In this document: positions 8,616-16,951 of the stretch, piece after piece
Position numbering within the stretch: the first letter of the stretch is position 1
Layout of the letters: every line of letters starts with the position of its first letter
Source: Stephanodiscus triporus
Taxonomy: Eukaryota; Bacillariophyta; Thalassiosirophyceae; Thalassiosirales; Thalassiosiraceae
Direction: 5' to 3'
DNA: 17,226 bases
Assembly (NCBI GenBank): GCA_036939755.1
Contig: JALLAZ010001431.1
Coordinates: 1-17,226 of the forward strand
Notes under the pieces: generated by a model
The model's database searches: none
Told to the model about the DNA's origin: nothing
Seen by the model: only the letters and a program-made list of their open reading frames with translations
Position numbers and translations under genes: made by a program

Positions 8616-8840
8616 GTGACGGGGAAGAATGCAGGGGGAAGGGGGAGGAGCGCGACGCGCGACAACCGACGGCGGCGCGACGCGACAATAAACCAACAAC
8701 AACGGGGTGACAAGGTCATGGCGTGAAGAGGCGGAGGTGGTGGAGGGAGATGATAGGGGGGGAAGACGCGCGACGCGACAATCACCCGACGATGTGACAG
8801 GGAAGATGGCAGGGGGTGAGGGGGAGGAGCACGACGATGC
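8616..8840. repeat. Imperfect direct duplication, purine-rich
   Basis: GTGACGGGGAAGAATGCAGG followed by a G/A run and GGAGGAGCGCGACG (from 8616) recurs as GTGACAGGGAAGATGGCAGG with the same follow-on (from 8794), a period of about 178 bp. GCGACGCGACAAT also occurs in both units. The G/A-rich strand is + throughout. The minus strand stays open over a long distance here, but with no recognisable protein. Confidence 0.65.
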
Positions 8841-9088
8841 ACCGCGCGAGCGTCCATGACAAGCGTTCGAGGCGCGAGGGAGCAACAAATAAAAAAACAA
8901 CAATCAAACAGTGCATATGAGATTGAGGATGACAATTGTGATGGCGACGGACTACAATGTTGGGGGCGGAGAATGGGGCGAACGGGGGCGGTATCATCGC
9001 GGAAGCAGTGTAAATCGTAGTGTAGATAAATCTTACACTTTTCGCTGTGTCGTACGATACTGTACGCCGAAGGCAAACAATGTCGTAC

Positions 9089-9154
9089 GCCCAAACCAAG
9101 CGCAGGGATGATCGCCCATGGTGTGGGGATGATGTCGATGCGCTTGGTTTGGGC
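9089..9154. repeat. Perfect 15-bp inverted repeat
   Basis: GCCCAAACCAAGCGC (9089-9103) and GCGCTTGGTTTGGGC (9140-9154) are exact reverse complements around a 36-base loop that carries GGATGAT twice. It lies about 300 bp upstream of the sigma gene. It may be a MITE remnant or a regulatory structure. Confidence 0.8.
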
Positions 9155-9457
9155 ACCACAATAGCGTGGGTGATGCTAGGGGCCATTTCCGCCGCGCACC
9201 ATGGTCACGCGATTTTTTGGGCCTATTGTGAATCAGAGGTACGGTATTTATGGTACGTAGGACGCTACGTAGGATTAGTATGAATTGGAAAAAAAAAATC
9301 TGACGATTCACAATAGGGATTAAACTCGTACCTACTACCACCGCGTCACTCTCAAGCACCGACGATGACGACGACCCGCGATCATTAATCATTCCCATTT
9401 TTCCAATACCACCGAGCACGAGCGCCCTGACCCGACCCCCGAGGAATACCTAGATAA

Positions 9458-11320
9458 ATGAACACGACGACGCCATCGTCGCCAAGGAGGATAAGACCGC
9501 GGACGACGACGACGACGCCGTACGGGACGGATCGCGGTCGCGGTCGAGGTCGTCGCGGTGGTCCCGGCGCCAGGTCGGCCGCGATGGCGGGCGCGATCGC
9601 CGCGGTCGTCCTCCTCCGCTCGTCGTCGTACTCGTACTCGTCCTCCGCGTTATTATTCGCCCCGCCTCGTCCGATCGCGGCGACGGGCACGAGGCGACGG
9701 CGGGGGGGACGATGCGACCAACTCGCGGCGCGAACGATGACGTCGTCGCGATCGGACGCCGCGGAGGACGGCGGCAACGCATCGTCGTCCCAAGGCGTGG
9801 AGGAGGGGGCATCATCCTCCCCCATGTCGTCGTTGTACCAATATCATCATCATCATCGTCGTCGTCGTCATCATCATCGTCGTGGTCTCCTAACTCGGGA
9901 GGAGGAAATATCACTCCTCGAACGTATGCGCGAGGATCCCCCCCGCACACCCACGTCCCAGGACGACGCCCGTCAGGCGTTGCTGTTGCACAACCTCCCC
10001 CTCGTCAAATCGATCGTGACCGAGGTACGACGGAGTCGCGCGTTGTCGTACAACCCCTCGATCGTACCCTCGCGCGGCGGCGGCGGATCGTCGTCGTCGT
10101 CGTGCATCTCCGAAAATGGCGCGCTGACGAGCGACGACCTGCTCCACGAGGGCACCATCGGCCTGGCGGAGGCCATCGATCGTCACGATCCGAGGCACGA
10201 GACGCGACTGTCGACGTACGCGACGTACTGGATACGTGCGAGGGTGATACGCGCCCTGCAGTCGAGGGGGGAGCACGCCCTCCTTCGCTTCCCGGAACGC
10301 GCCCTCCAGGCGAGTCATCGCCTCGTCAGGGCGGCGAGGGAAATGGGATTGGATTGGGACGACGTCGTCGACATGTCGACGGTCGACGACGAGTACGTCG
10401 GGGACAGGACGAGGGAGCTTCGATCGAGGCTGTGCGAGAGGGCGGGGATATCCCTCTCGTCGGGCGGTCGCCGTCTGTTCGACGACGCCGTCAGGGTGCG
10501 ATCCATGAGCAGGTCCGGCACGACGACCGCGCCGCTGGAATCGTGGATGGGATCGTCCTCGTACGCGTCGGCCGTCGCCGACGGCGGCGGAGATGACGAC
10601 GACGACATCATCATCGGCGTCGGGTTATCGAACGGATCGATCGGGGGGGGACAGGAGCACATCGTCGAGACGCTGTCCAGATTCCTAATGCCTAGGGAGG
10701 TGGAGGTACTCAGCCTGCGGTACGGACTCGTTCCGTCGTCGTCGGGGGGGGAGGAAGACGAGGACGAGGGAAGGACCGAATCGTCAGCGGCGTCGTCCTC
10801 GCCCTCGAAGACGACGACTACGACAGCGACGACGATGACGATGGGACACCGCCGACCGGCATTGCGTGATTACGAGGCCGAGGCCGAGGAGGGATTGTTC
10901 GGTCCGAACGGGATGCTTTCCCACTACGCCTTGACGCCCAACGAGGACGGCATCGCCCCGAAGCTCGGCGTCACGGCCGCCGCGAGCGCTACCGCCGCCG
11001 AGTTGAACGGAAATGACCGTAGCTTTCCATCGACGGCGGCGGCGGCGGCGGCGACGGCGGATTCCGCCGCCGCCGTCTCCTCTGCGCAATCGCTGTCGTC
11101 GATGACGACGTCGGCGTCGCGCAAGCCCAAGGAGACGATGATGGCAACTTCGTCATTATCGCCATCCACCAACTCGTTATTGCCCTTCAAGGAAATAGGG
11201 AAACGAATGAAGTTCTCGGGAGAGTACTGCCGGAGGACATGTTCGGTGGCATTGAACAAACTGTCCCGCGCCGCGGAGGAAGGTCGGCTCGCCGAGTCCG
11301 ATTTCTTGCTAGGATGGTGA
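9458..11320 (+). CDS. Plastid-type RNA polymerase sigma-70 factor with insertion in region 4
   Basis: A sigma-70 factor gives promoter specificity to the bacterial-type RNA polymerase; in algae such nuclear genes serve the plastid. Seen here: a region 1.2-like LLTREEEISLLERMRE (144-158), region 2.1 ARQALLLHNLPLVKSIV (171-187), a Gly/Ser insert (206-216), regions 2.2-2.4 from LTSDDLLHEGTIGLAEAIDR through RLSTYATYWIRARVIRALQS (223-269), a region 3-like helical stretch, region 4.1 LMPREVEVLSLRYGL (410-424), and the region 4.2 helix-turn-helix FKEIGKRMKFSGEYCRRTCS...LNKL (577-602). About 150 low-complexity residues separate 4.1 from 4.2. The frame starts at 9458, right after an in-frame TAA. The second ATG (9584, Met43) gives a better plastid leader: MAGAIAAVVLL, then SSSALLFAPPRP with the Phe-Ala-Pro motif. 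I favour 9584 as the used start. Total length is 620 aa (578 from Met43). Confidence 0.92.
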   Translation: MNTTTPSSPRRIRPRTTTTTPYGTDRGRGRGRRGGPGARSAAMAGAIAAVVLLRSSSYSYSSSALLFAPPRPIAATGTRRRRGGRCDQLAARTMTSSRSDAAEDGGNASSSQGVEEGASSSPMSSLYQYHHHHRRRRHHHRRGLLTREEEISLLERMREDPPRTPTSQDDARQALLLHNLPLVKSIVTEVRRSRALSYNPSIVPSRGGGGSSSSSCISENGALTSDDLLHEGTIGLAEAIDRHDPRHETRLSTYATYWIRARVIRALQSRGEHALLRFPERALQASHRLVRAAREMGLDWDDVVDMSTVDDEYVGDRTRELRSRLCERAGISLSSGGRRLFDDAVRVRSMSRSGTTTAPLESWMGSSSYASAVADGGGDDDDDIIIGVGLSNGSIGGGQEHIVETLSRFLMPREVEVLSLRYGLVPSSSGGEEDEDEGRTESSAASSSPSKTTTTTATTMTMGHRRPALRDYEAEAEEGLFGPNGMLSHYALTPNEDGIAPKLGVTAAASATAAELNGNDRSFPSTAAAAAATADSAAAVSSAQSLSSMTTSASRKPKETMMATSSLSPSTNSLLPFKEIGKRMKFSGEYCRRTCSVALNKLSRAAEEGRLAESDFLLGW

Positions 11321-12840
11321 AAAAAATGAATGCGATCGGCGGCGAGATATATGTACATTGCGAGTGTGCGCGTCACGTTTGTGTGTTAGTCTCAATCAAT
11401 GAACCCGATTTTTTCACTCTTGGGGGGACGATGTATTTATGTTTGAGGCTAATGTCTAACTATGACCATTATGAGAAGTATCCCTCCAACTGGCACAATC
11501 TTGCCGAATCGCTTCCACCACTCAATCAAACGGTTTCCTTAAAACAGAACATACACAAGTCGTGAAGGAAAACACATATGAGCTAATGCAATGGACAAGA
11601 GCACGATGAGAACTGTCTTCGACTTATATACATCAGGCCCCAATTCCAGCGATGCCAATGCGCCCATACATCTGATCCTACTCTTGCACACCAATTGTTT
11701 ACATCATTGTTCAATACTTATATCACGGCAGGCCCCATGGATGTTTCCAATATTCGAAAGTGCCAAGTAATTATTGATGTGATTATTCTTACCCACTGCT
11801 AGCCAAATCAAATCATAATCACACACTCTGATCCATCATTGAGAGTGATGCACAGCTTGCCATCATCCCAGTGGACTTCTGCTGTTTCTATCTGCTCTTC
11901 CTTGACTGTGGCCTGGGAAAGCATGATGTGAGCTCTTTTACAATTTCAGGAGGAATACTTCCTCCTCCCCTGATTTGCTTTCTTGTTTGGCTCACCCATG
12001 CATATCCAAACTTCAGAACTCTTCAAGTAGCCTTCCTCGGGAATATAAAAGATTATTGGATGAGAGTTGATTTATTGCACCATATTCCCTTAGCAAAGAG
12101 TATTCCCAAAACAATGCACTAATTATGTACCTCTAACACTCAAAACCCTCATTACGTCTATCTTTAGGTTCTTACTGTCCAGTGTCTTGATGAAGCTTGT
12201 CCAAATCTTCTTCAACATCATCTGGGGTCCAATTAATGAGTAGAACCATACCCTTGCAGACCTCATCCTCAATGTCATTTGCCCGGCAGATCAAGAAAGG
12301 GAATACTGCAAAACATTCAAGTATCTGGGCACCTATCAAGCATTGTAGTGGTAAGCAATGGAATTGGATAGTATAGTGTGAAAATAAACTAATTAATAAT
12401 ACAACTACTCTGCAGCATGAATGGGTGCATGGGTCTATCAGTGCTACATTAAACCTTCTGGGACCAATTTTGAGAGTACTAATAAGGTGAAACATAGGAT
12501 AAATACTGCAAAACAGAAGAACATTTGTAGTGGTTGAAGATCATCTACAACAACCTATAAAGGCTTCCACATCAATCACAAATGGACACAAAAAAGTTTG
12601 ACCACCTTCATATGCAACAGATCAGAGCAGGGATCTATAATAGATCTGGTCCACCTGTCATTTTTGACCCTTACATTGCCTAGTGATGTCATATTGGCAT
12701 TATCGGTGATACTATGACATTGCATATTGGCAATATTGCCATGATGACCGCGAGAATTGGATCTAGTACTCATGTCATTGATCTGTCTCATTAAAAGTGA
12801 ATGCTAATACTACTAAGCAGAATTTGATGTGTGCACCAAT
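11321..12840. other. Gene-poor AT-richer region after the sigma gene
   Basis: No intact gene is seen. Short minus-strand stretches look once-coding. One is a piece ending DDVEEDLDKLHQDTGQ (stop at 12172). The others are two overlapping frames at about 11850-12030, which read KFGYAWVSQTRKQIRGGG and, in another phase, AEVHWDDGKLCITLNDG. They match nothing I recognise and are broken by stops and shifts, as expected of decayed repeats. AATACTGCAAAACA plus a nearby TTGTAGTGGT recur at about 12303-12350 and 12503-12532. A 12-bp palindrome GGCAATATTGCC lies at 12729-12740. Confidence 0.4.
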
Positions 12841-13080
12841 GCAAGACATCAATAAGGGAGTATCGCAGTGCGCTAACTGGGAATCTAGTAGTTTTGGCTG
12901 TAATTTTTTTAGCCCGAAAACAAATACACAAATACTCAAATACACAAATACACAAAAGAACAGGTGGGAACAATTTTTTTCCGATGCCGTCTTTTGCATA
13001 TTTGCACATTTCTCCACTTTTCTGTCGTGATTTTGTTGTTGACCTTCCTTGCAAAAGTGCAGATACACAGAACACCACGA
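12841..13080 (-). repeat. Diverged repeat, copy A (minus orientation)
   Basis: Read on the minus strand, this block shares an ordered set of words with the + strand at 13999-14175: TGTGTAT-TGC, ATATGCAAAAGA, TTCTTTTGTGT followed by TTTGTGT units, TCGGGCTAAAAAA and ACAGCC. Order and spacing are kept, so the two are homologous but diverged. They lie in opposite orientation about 0.9 kb apart. They may be long terminal inverted repeats of an old element or two independent insertions. Confidence 0.65.
12922..12953. repeat. Four-copy 8-bp microsatellite AAATACAC
   Basis: Four tandem 8-mers lie inside repeat copy A, the second being AAATACTC. Copy B has a matching but degenerate GTGTTTGT/GTGTCTGT tract, so the array grew from part of that repeat family. 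Confidence 0.85.
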
Positions 13081-13998
13081 CCTCCAAGTTTTGATTGTAC
13101 TTATTTATCTACTTTATCTCACAAAAGACTTAGTAAAAAAAACAAGATCACCATGTTGAAGCTGCTCACCGGATCCCATGCCATGGCTATGTTAAATTTA
13201 GCCTCCCCCTTGCTGTAACCTCTTTGCATTGGACTGGTCGAGCGCGCTGTCAAAGGATTTTATAAAATTATGTAAATCAGCTAATAAAAACATTTATTAG
13301 TACACTCATCTATCCGTCAGGTCGCACGTGTCAAAATTGATGGGTAATCGTCCACCCCCAACATTCTGCCATGGCCAAATCTTCTTGTTCAAAATATCCG
13401 CCCCATCACTGTTACTGTTTTTGGTTGGTTGTTGCATCGGTTCAGCTAGGGGTGGCCACTTAAGGCCAAGGCCCAATCCCTGTCTCTATTTTTTCATTGC
13501 CCCATTCATTGCCCTACTAAAACAGCAGGAAAAGGTTATCCCCGTGCTTTCAGCCTCGGGCGATCTCATCAGCAATGCCCCCCCCCCCTCCATTCAGTTG
13601 GTTGTTGTTGCGTCTATTGACAAATCGGCCGCCACCTCTAAGGTCACGGCCCTGCCCGTCTCTCAATGTTACAACGAGTGCCTTTTGGTGCCCAAAACAA
13701 GGGGAAGGAGAGTGGTGAGAACAAGCCGCGCCCCCTAGCACATGCAAATGTCTCATGGGGAGGTGCAGTGCCATGATTCGGGTCCATGGCGGATGCTGCC
13801 ATAGAGAGCGAGGGCAAAGGCGCTGGGGGTCTTGGCGGAAGTGAATCCTCTCAGAGGAAGATGGCCTTCCCACCAGAGGATAAGTCATATTTGTGTATTT
13901 GTACACATGCCAAATAGACTTTCCACGTGGAGGAATTATTTGTGCAAAAAAGTCAAACAAAACAAATAAGTGCACAAATAGGTCTGGTCATTTTGTAA
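13081..13998. other. Segment between the inverted repeat copies
   Basis: No recognisable gene is seen. A 132-codon + frame from the ATG at 13340 to 13738 and a 142-codon minus frame (13550-13975) overlap; neither has a family motif. An 8-bp perfect hairpin CTAATAAA-AACA-TTTATTAG lies at 13281-13300. If copies A and B are terminal repeats, this is the element's interior. Confidence 0.35.
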
Positions 13999-14175
13999 TG
14001 TGTATTTGCGTATCTGCTCAACAAATCGCCTTTTTGGTCCTTCCCGACAAAACATATATGCAAAAGAACAGTTGCAAACGAAACAAACTTTGCACCATCT
14101 TTTGTGTGTTTGTGTGTCTGTGTATCGGGCTAAAAAATCACAGCCTTATTCTTACTGTCAAGTTGGTGCACAAGT
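13999..14175 (+). repeat. Diverged repeat, copy B (plus orientation)
   Basis: This is the partner of copy A at 12841-13080 in inverted orientation, sharing the words listed there, including TCGGGCTAAAAAA followed by ACAGCC at about 14125-14144. It ends about 60 bp before the left terminus of the hAT-like element. Confidence 0.65.
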
Positions 14176-14237
14176 TGTCACAAGATAATGCTGAGCTCTT
14201 GGCTCTCTCTTGAGATGGAAGGGCAATGGCACATATG

Positions 14238-14252
14238 TAGAGGTCAGTCTTG
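14238..14252 (+). repeat. Left terminal inverted repeat of the hAT element
   Basis: TAGAGGTCAGTCTTG is an exact reverse complement of 16937-16951. It is followed by CAAGAC (14256-14261) and GTCTTG (14306-14311). Confidence 0.88.
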
Positions 14253-14498
14253 CTGCAAGACCTTGCAAGATGAGTACCTGATTTTTCTCAAAATTCCATG
14301 GTAAAGTCTTGCAGGCCTTATCTTGTGAGACAAGTAGAGACAGTGTAAGGTACTTTACATGTAGGTAGGTAGGGATTGTATGTATTTAAAGCAATTATGT
14401 AAGTATGTGTGTGTTGACTCTCTCACCGGAGGTGGACAGCTTTGCCATGACAGAGTATCAACCCACAGGCCAGTGCTCTCCCCCCCCCTAGAGGCTGC

Positions 14499-14759
14499 TC
14501 TTACTAAGATTAAAGTTCTAGTTATGTAGATTGCCCACAAAGACGCACGTCCCCTGTCAACAAGTATCCTCTTCATCATCAGAAGCAGCAACCAGCAGCA
14601 ACCGGCCCCGCAATGCATGCCGCCCAAGCTGCCTCCAAATCCATCGATTTCTTCCACCAAAAATGACCTGAGCTGGATCCTTGTCTCCTCACTTCATCCT
14701 CACAGTCATGAAGATGGGCTTATAGGTATGTACAAGTGGAAATCCACATCTTAGTAAGA
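14499..14759. repeat. 12-bp inverted repeat nested inside the hAT element
   Basis: TCTTACTAAGAT (14499-14510) and ATCTTAGTAAGA (14748-14759) are exact reverse complements. Just outside, the left arm begins TAGAGG (14489) and the right arm, reverse-complemented, begins TAAAGG (ending 14771). Both fit YARNG, so this may be a nested non-autonomous hAT-like piece of about 280 bp. No target duplication is seen (eight C's against AGACTACC). Confidence 0.45.
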
Positions 14760-14818
14760 CCCCCTCCTTTAAGACTACCAAGGACAAATCACCTTGTCCC
14801 CTACTATCAAATTTCAAT

Positions 14819-15080
14819 CTCATGGTGAAATGCGGTGATTGAGGCTGTAGACCCAACCCATATTCATCTCACATCAATGTCATATATACAAAAGGTGTTT
14901 GACCACCTTTATATGCTGTGGATGTGCATATGTATGTGTCCCCACCACATTATGGCCGCTCATGCCGACCATGCTGTTGGAATTTTGTCAGAACAAATCT
15001 GGGCAACTCTCAGCTGATAACTCATGGTGAAATGCGGTGATTGAGGCTGTAGACCAAACCCATATTCATCTCACATCAAT
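14819..15080. repeat. 60-bp direct repeat, two copies 202 bp apart
   Basis: CTCATGGTGAAATGCGGTGA and the following 40 bases occur at 14819-14878 and again at 15021-15080 with a single clear mismatch. The 142 bases between them continue a + strand frame (14835-15017) reading EAVDPTHIHLTSMSYIQK and on, which has no ATG and no recognisable family. The near identity suggests a recent duplication inside the dead element. Confidence 0.85.
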
Positions 15081-15119
15081 TGATGTCTAAGCTTTAAAGT
15101 AGTAGTATCTATGATCGTG

Positions 15120-16310
15120 GGCTCACCTTGAAATGCCAATACAGCGTTGCATTGAAATTATGATCCGTGCAATATTATTCATCTGCAAGTACTGCCCAAG
15201 AACACCCATGTGATGCCTATTACAACATTGGCCTTGACACCACACTCAGAAAAGATTTGCAACTGATGGTTATAGATTGCCTCACCAGAAGTGGTACCAT
15301 GGAAAACTTTGGAGTCAATAACAACACTGCAGAATTTCCATTTCTTAATGTTGTCAAACGTTGTTGTCGTCGTGTACGTAGGATCATCTTTACCTGTCCA
15401 ATGATCAGTAGTCCATGACCCTTTGTACAACTTCACTTCCATTGCAGTTGCCTCCTTTGCCAATTAACCTAGGTCAAATATTTTCTCTTGAATGGTATCA
15501 GCAGATATCTTTGTAATTTCATCTGCACCCCTGTGAAATGGACGAAACATTGCACAGAATTCCGGGCTATCGACATCAGTGAATGGCATACATTTCACAA
15601 TGACCCAGTTTGTTATTGCACAAGTCAGTTCATCCTTGACATGGGCATCATTCTTGACCTTTCCAGAGTAATGTGTAATTGGCTTCTCCGATGTTAAATT
15701 GATAGTTGAGGCATTACTTTTGTTCGCAGCATACCATTCATTAGGGTGAACAAATTTCAGGTGCTTATTCATACCAGTTGTGGACGGTCCTTTGATGGAG
15801 ATATCAGTAGAGCACATTTTGCATTGTGCAACGTCCTTTTTTTCAGGATGAGCTTCCTTGTTGTACAACATGAAATATGTTCAGCATTTAGCCAACTTTT
15901 TATAATCAGGATTTTTTAGACTATACAATGACGACTGTTGGACTGCATCATTCATAACATCATTGGATGGTACCATGGAGGATGTGGCAGCTGAAATCAA
16001 TGAATCAACAATGCTGATGCTCTTCCACTTTCCCAAGAAGTTGCCATTGCTAAATGTACTGTGATCAGATATATCACTGAGACTAACAACTCTGAAGTTT
16101 GGTGTGGTGTTTGTGGCGGCTGCTGGTCTTTGTGGAGTGAACTCATGAATACTGCACAGCAGATTATCCCCCCTTGCATGACCGCAAATTCAGTCATCGT
16201 CACTGCCAAAGTATACAACCATCACTGTTAACATCAGCATTGTCTGAAAGATTTTGTTGGTTTGCCATTCTCTTGATTGCCTGCAGTGATGTAAGGGAGA
16301 GGGTTGGCAT
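15120..16310 (-). pseudogene. hAT transposase pseudogene (BED zinc finger)
   Basis: Read on the minus strand from an ATG at 16310, the remnant runs N-terminus to mid-domain. A 36-codon start (MPTLSLTSLQAIKRM) ends in TGA (16202-16200). The main frame then follows a shift, with in-frame stops at 16190-16192 (TGA), 15881-15883 (TGA, in KLAKC*TYF, where the family usually has Trp) and 15464-15466 (TAA, in IFDLG*LAKEA). A BED finger is clear: CKMC then HLKFVH (15871-15740). Downstream come the hAT blocks PFTDVDSPEFCAMFRPFH, SWTTDHWTGKDDPTYTTTTT and FHGTTSGEAIYN. A further frameshift precedes YCTDHN/FQCNAVLAF (15120-15180), still hAT-like. The C-terminal dimerisation domain is not recognisable. 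It cannot encode active transposase. Confidence 0.88.
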
Positions 16311-16320
16311 TCTGTTTTGT

Positions 16321-16603
16321 TGGTGCTATCGATTGAGCTGGGGGAGAGGGTTGTGGGTGAATTAATATATCTCAGTCAGTTTACATTGCCATGCAAAAAA
16401 TAACACATGCATGAGATAGCCGACATCATGACGCACTGTTTTCTAGTGTTGGATTTGTTGCTACGATGGATATTGAAGCTGCTAGAGGCGCTGTCGTTTG
16501 GCCTTCCATTTTGGTGCCATTGATTGAGCCAGGGGAGAGGGTTGTGGATGAATTAATATATCTCGGTCAGTTTGCATCGCCACACATAAAATAACACATG
16601 CAT
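16321..16603. repeat. 92-bp direct repeat, two copies 191 bp apart
   Basis: TGGTGCTATCGATTGAGCTG (16321) to TAACACATGCAT (16412) recurs at 16512-16603 with about ten substitutions. Both include GAGAGGGTTGTGG and GAATTAATATATCTC. They lie just upstream of the transposase start (minus strand), so they may be a duplicated promoter or leader of the transposon. Confidence 0.85.
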
Positions 16604-16851
16604 TGTAAAGCTGAGATACTAAAGACGAACCTTTTGGTTGTGTTGGATTTTTATTGGCTCTGAGTTCTGTAGTAGCTATGAGCTATGGCAATGGGCATTG
16701 GGGTTTATTTTTTCTAGAGAGAGTCTCAAGATGCTAGGTAAGTAGACAAGTAGTAAGTAAGTACTGTGTAATACTAAGTAAGTACTCTATGTACAAAAAG
16801 TAGTTTCCCGCCAAAGTAGTGTGTATGTAGAGTAGAAAGTTTGCAGGTAAT

Positions 16852-16951
16852 CTTGAAAGTCTTGCAAGACCAGGGTGTCAAGACAAGACCAGGTCTTGTC
16901 TTGGGTCTTGCAGGTCTTGTCTCGGAAGTCTTGACCCAAGACTGACCTCTA
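16852..16951. repeat. Right subterminal motif array and terminal inverted repeat
   Basis: In about 100 bp, GTCTTG occurs six times and CAAGAC four times. They include a perfect 25-bp palindrome (CAAGACAAGACC, A, GGTCTTGTCTTG; 16879-16903) and the 15-bp TIR at 16937-16951. hAT elements commonly carry clustered subterminal hexamers that bind the transposase; that role here is inferred. Confidence 0.8.

Larger units (their letters stand above)
7900..9457. other. 1.56-kb divergent intergenic region between transporter and sigma gene
   Basis: No conserved protein is seen, but the stretch is not featureless. It holds a possible TATA box (8195-8201), a small candidate gene (8390-8560), a purine-rich direct duplication (8616-8840) and a 15-bp inverted repeat (9089-9154), all listed separately. 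GTACGTA-type palindromic motifs recur at about 8003-8023, 9050-9066 and 9240-9275. The promoters of both flanking genes must lie here. Confidence 0.5.
14238..16951 (-). mobile_element. hAT-superfamily DNA transposon, decayed
   Basis: The element is delimited by a perfect 15-bp terminal inverted repeat, TAGAGGTCAGTCTTG at 14238-14252 and its reverse complement at 16937-16951, with weaker matching for about 12 more bases. TAGAG fits the hAT consensus YARNG (A at position 2, G at 5). Inside lie a minus-strand hAT transposase pseudogene with a BED finger, dense GTCTTG/CAAGAC subterminal motifs, and several internal duplications. Flanking octamers are CACATATG on the left and GTGGACAC on the right. 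They do not match, so no 8-bp target-site duplication survives. The right octamer fits the hAT nTnnnnAn target pattern. The total of 2,714 bp is short for an intact hAT element. Confidence 0.85.

Noticed and set aside
8366..9094. 242-codon minus-strand frame
   Set aside because: It begins with TTG, is Pro/Ser/Cys-rich because it is complementary to the purine-rich repeat, and has no motif.
9385..10662. Minus-strand and alternate-frame ORFs across the sigma gene
   Set aside because: They shadow a gene with clear sigma-70 motifs and have no features of their own.
13328..13738. Plus-strand ORF between the inverted repeats
   Set aside because: It starts with GTG (first ATG at 13340), has no recognisable domain, overlaps an equally long minus frame, and lies in repeat DNA.
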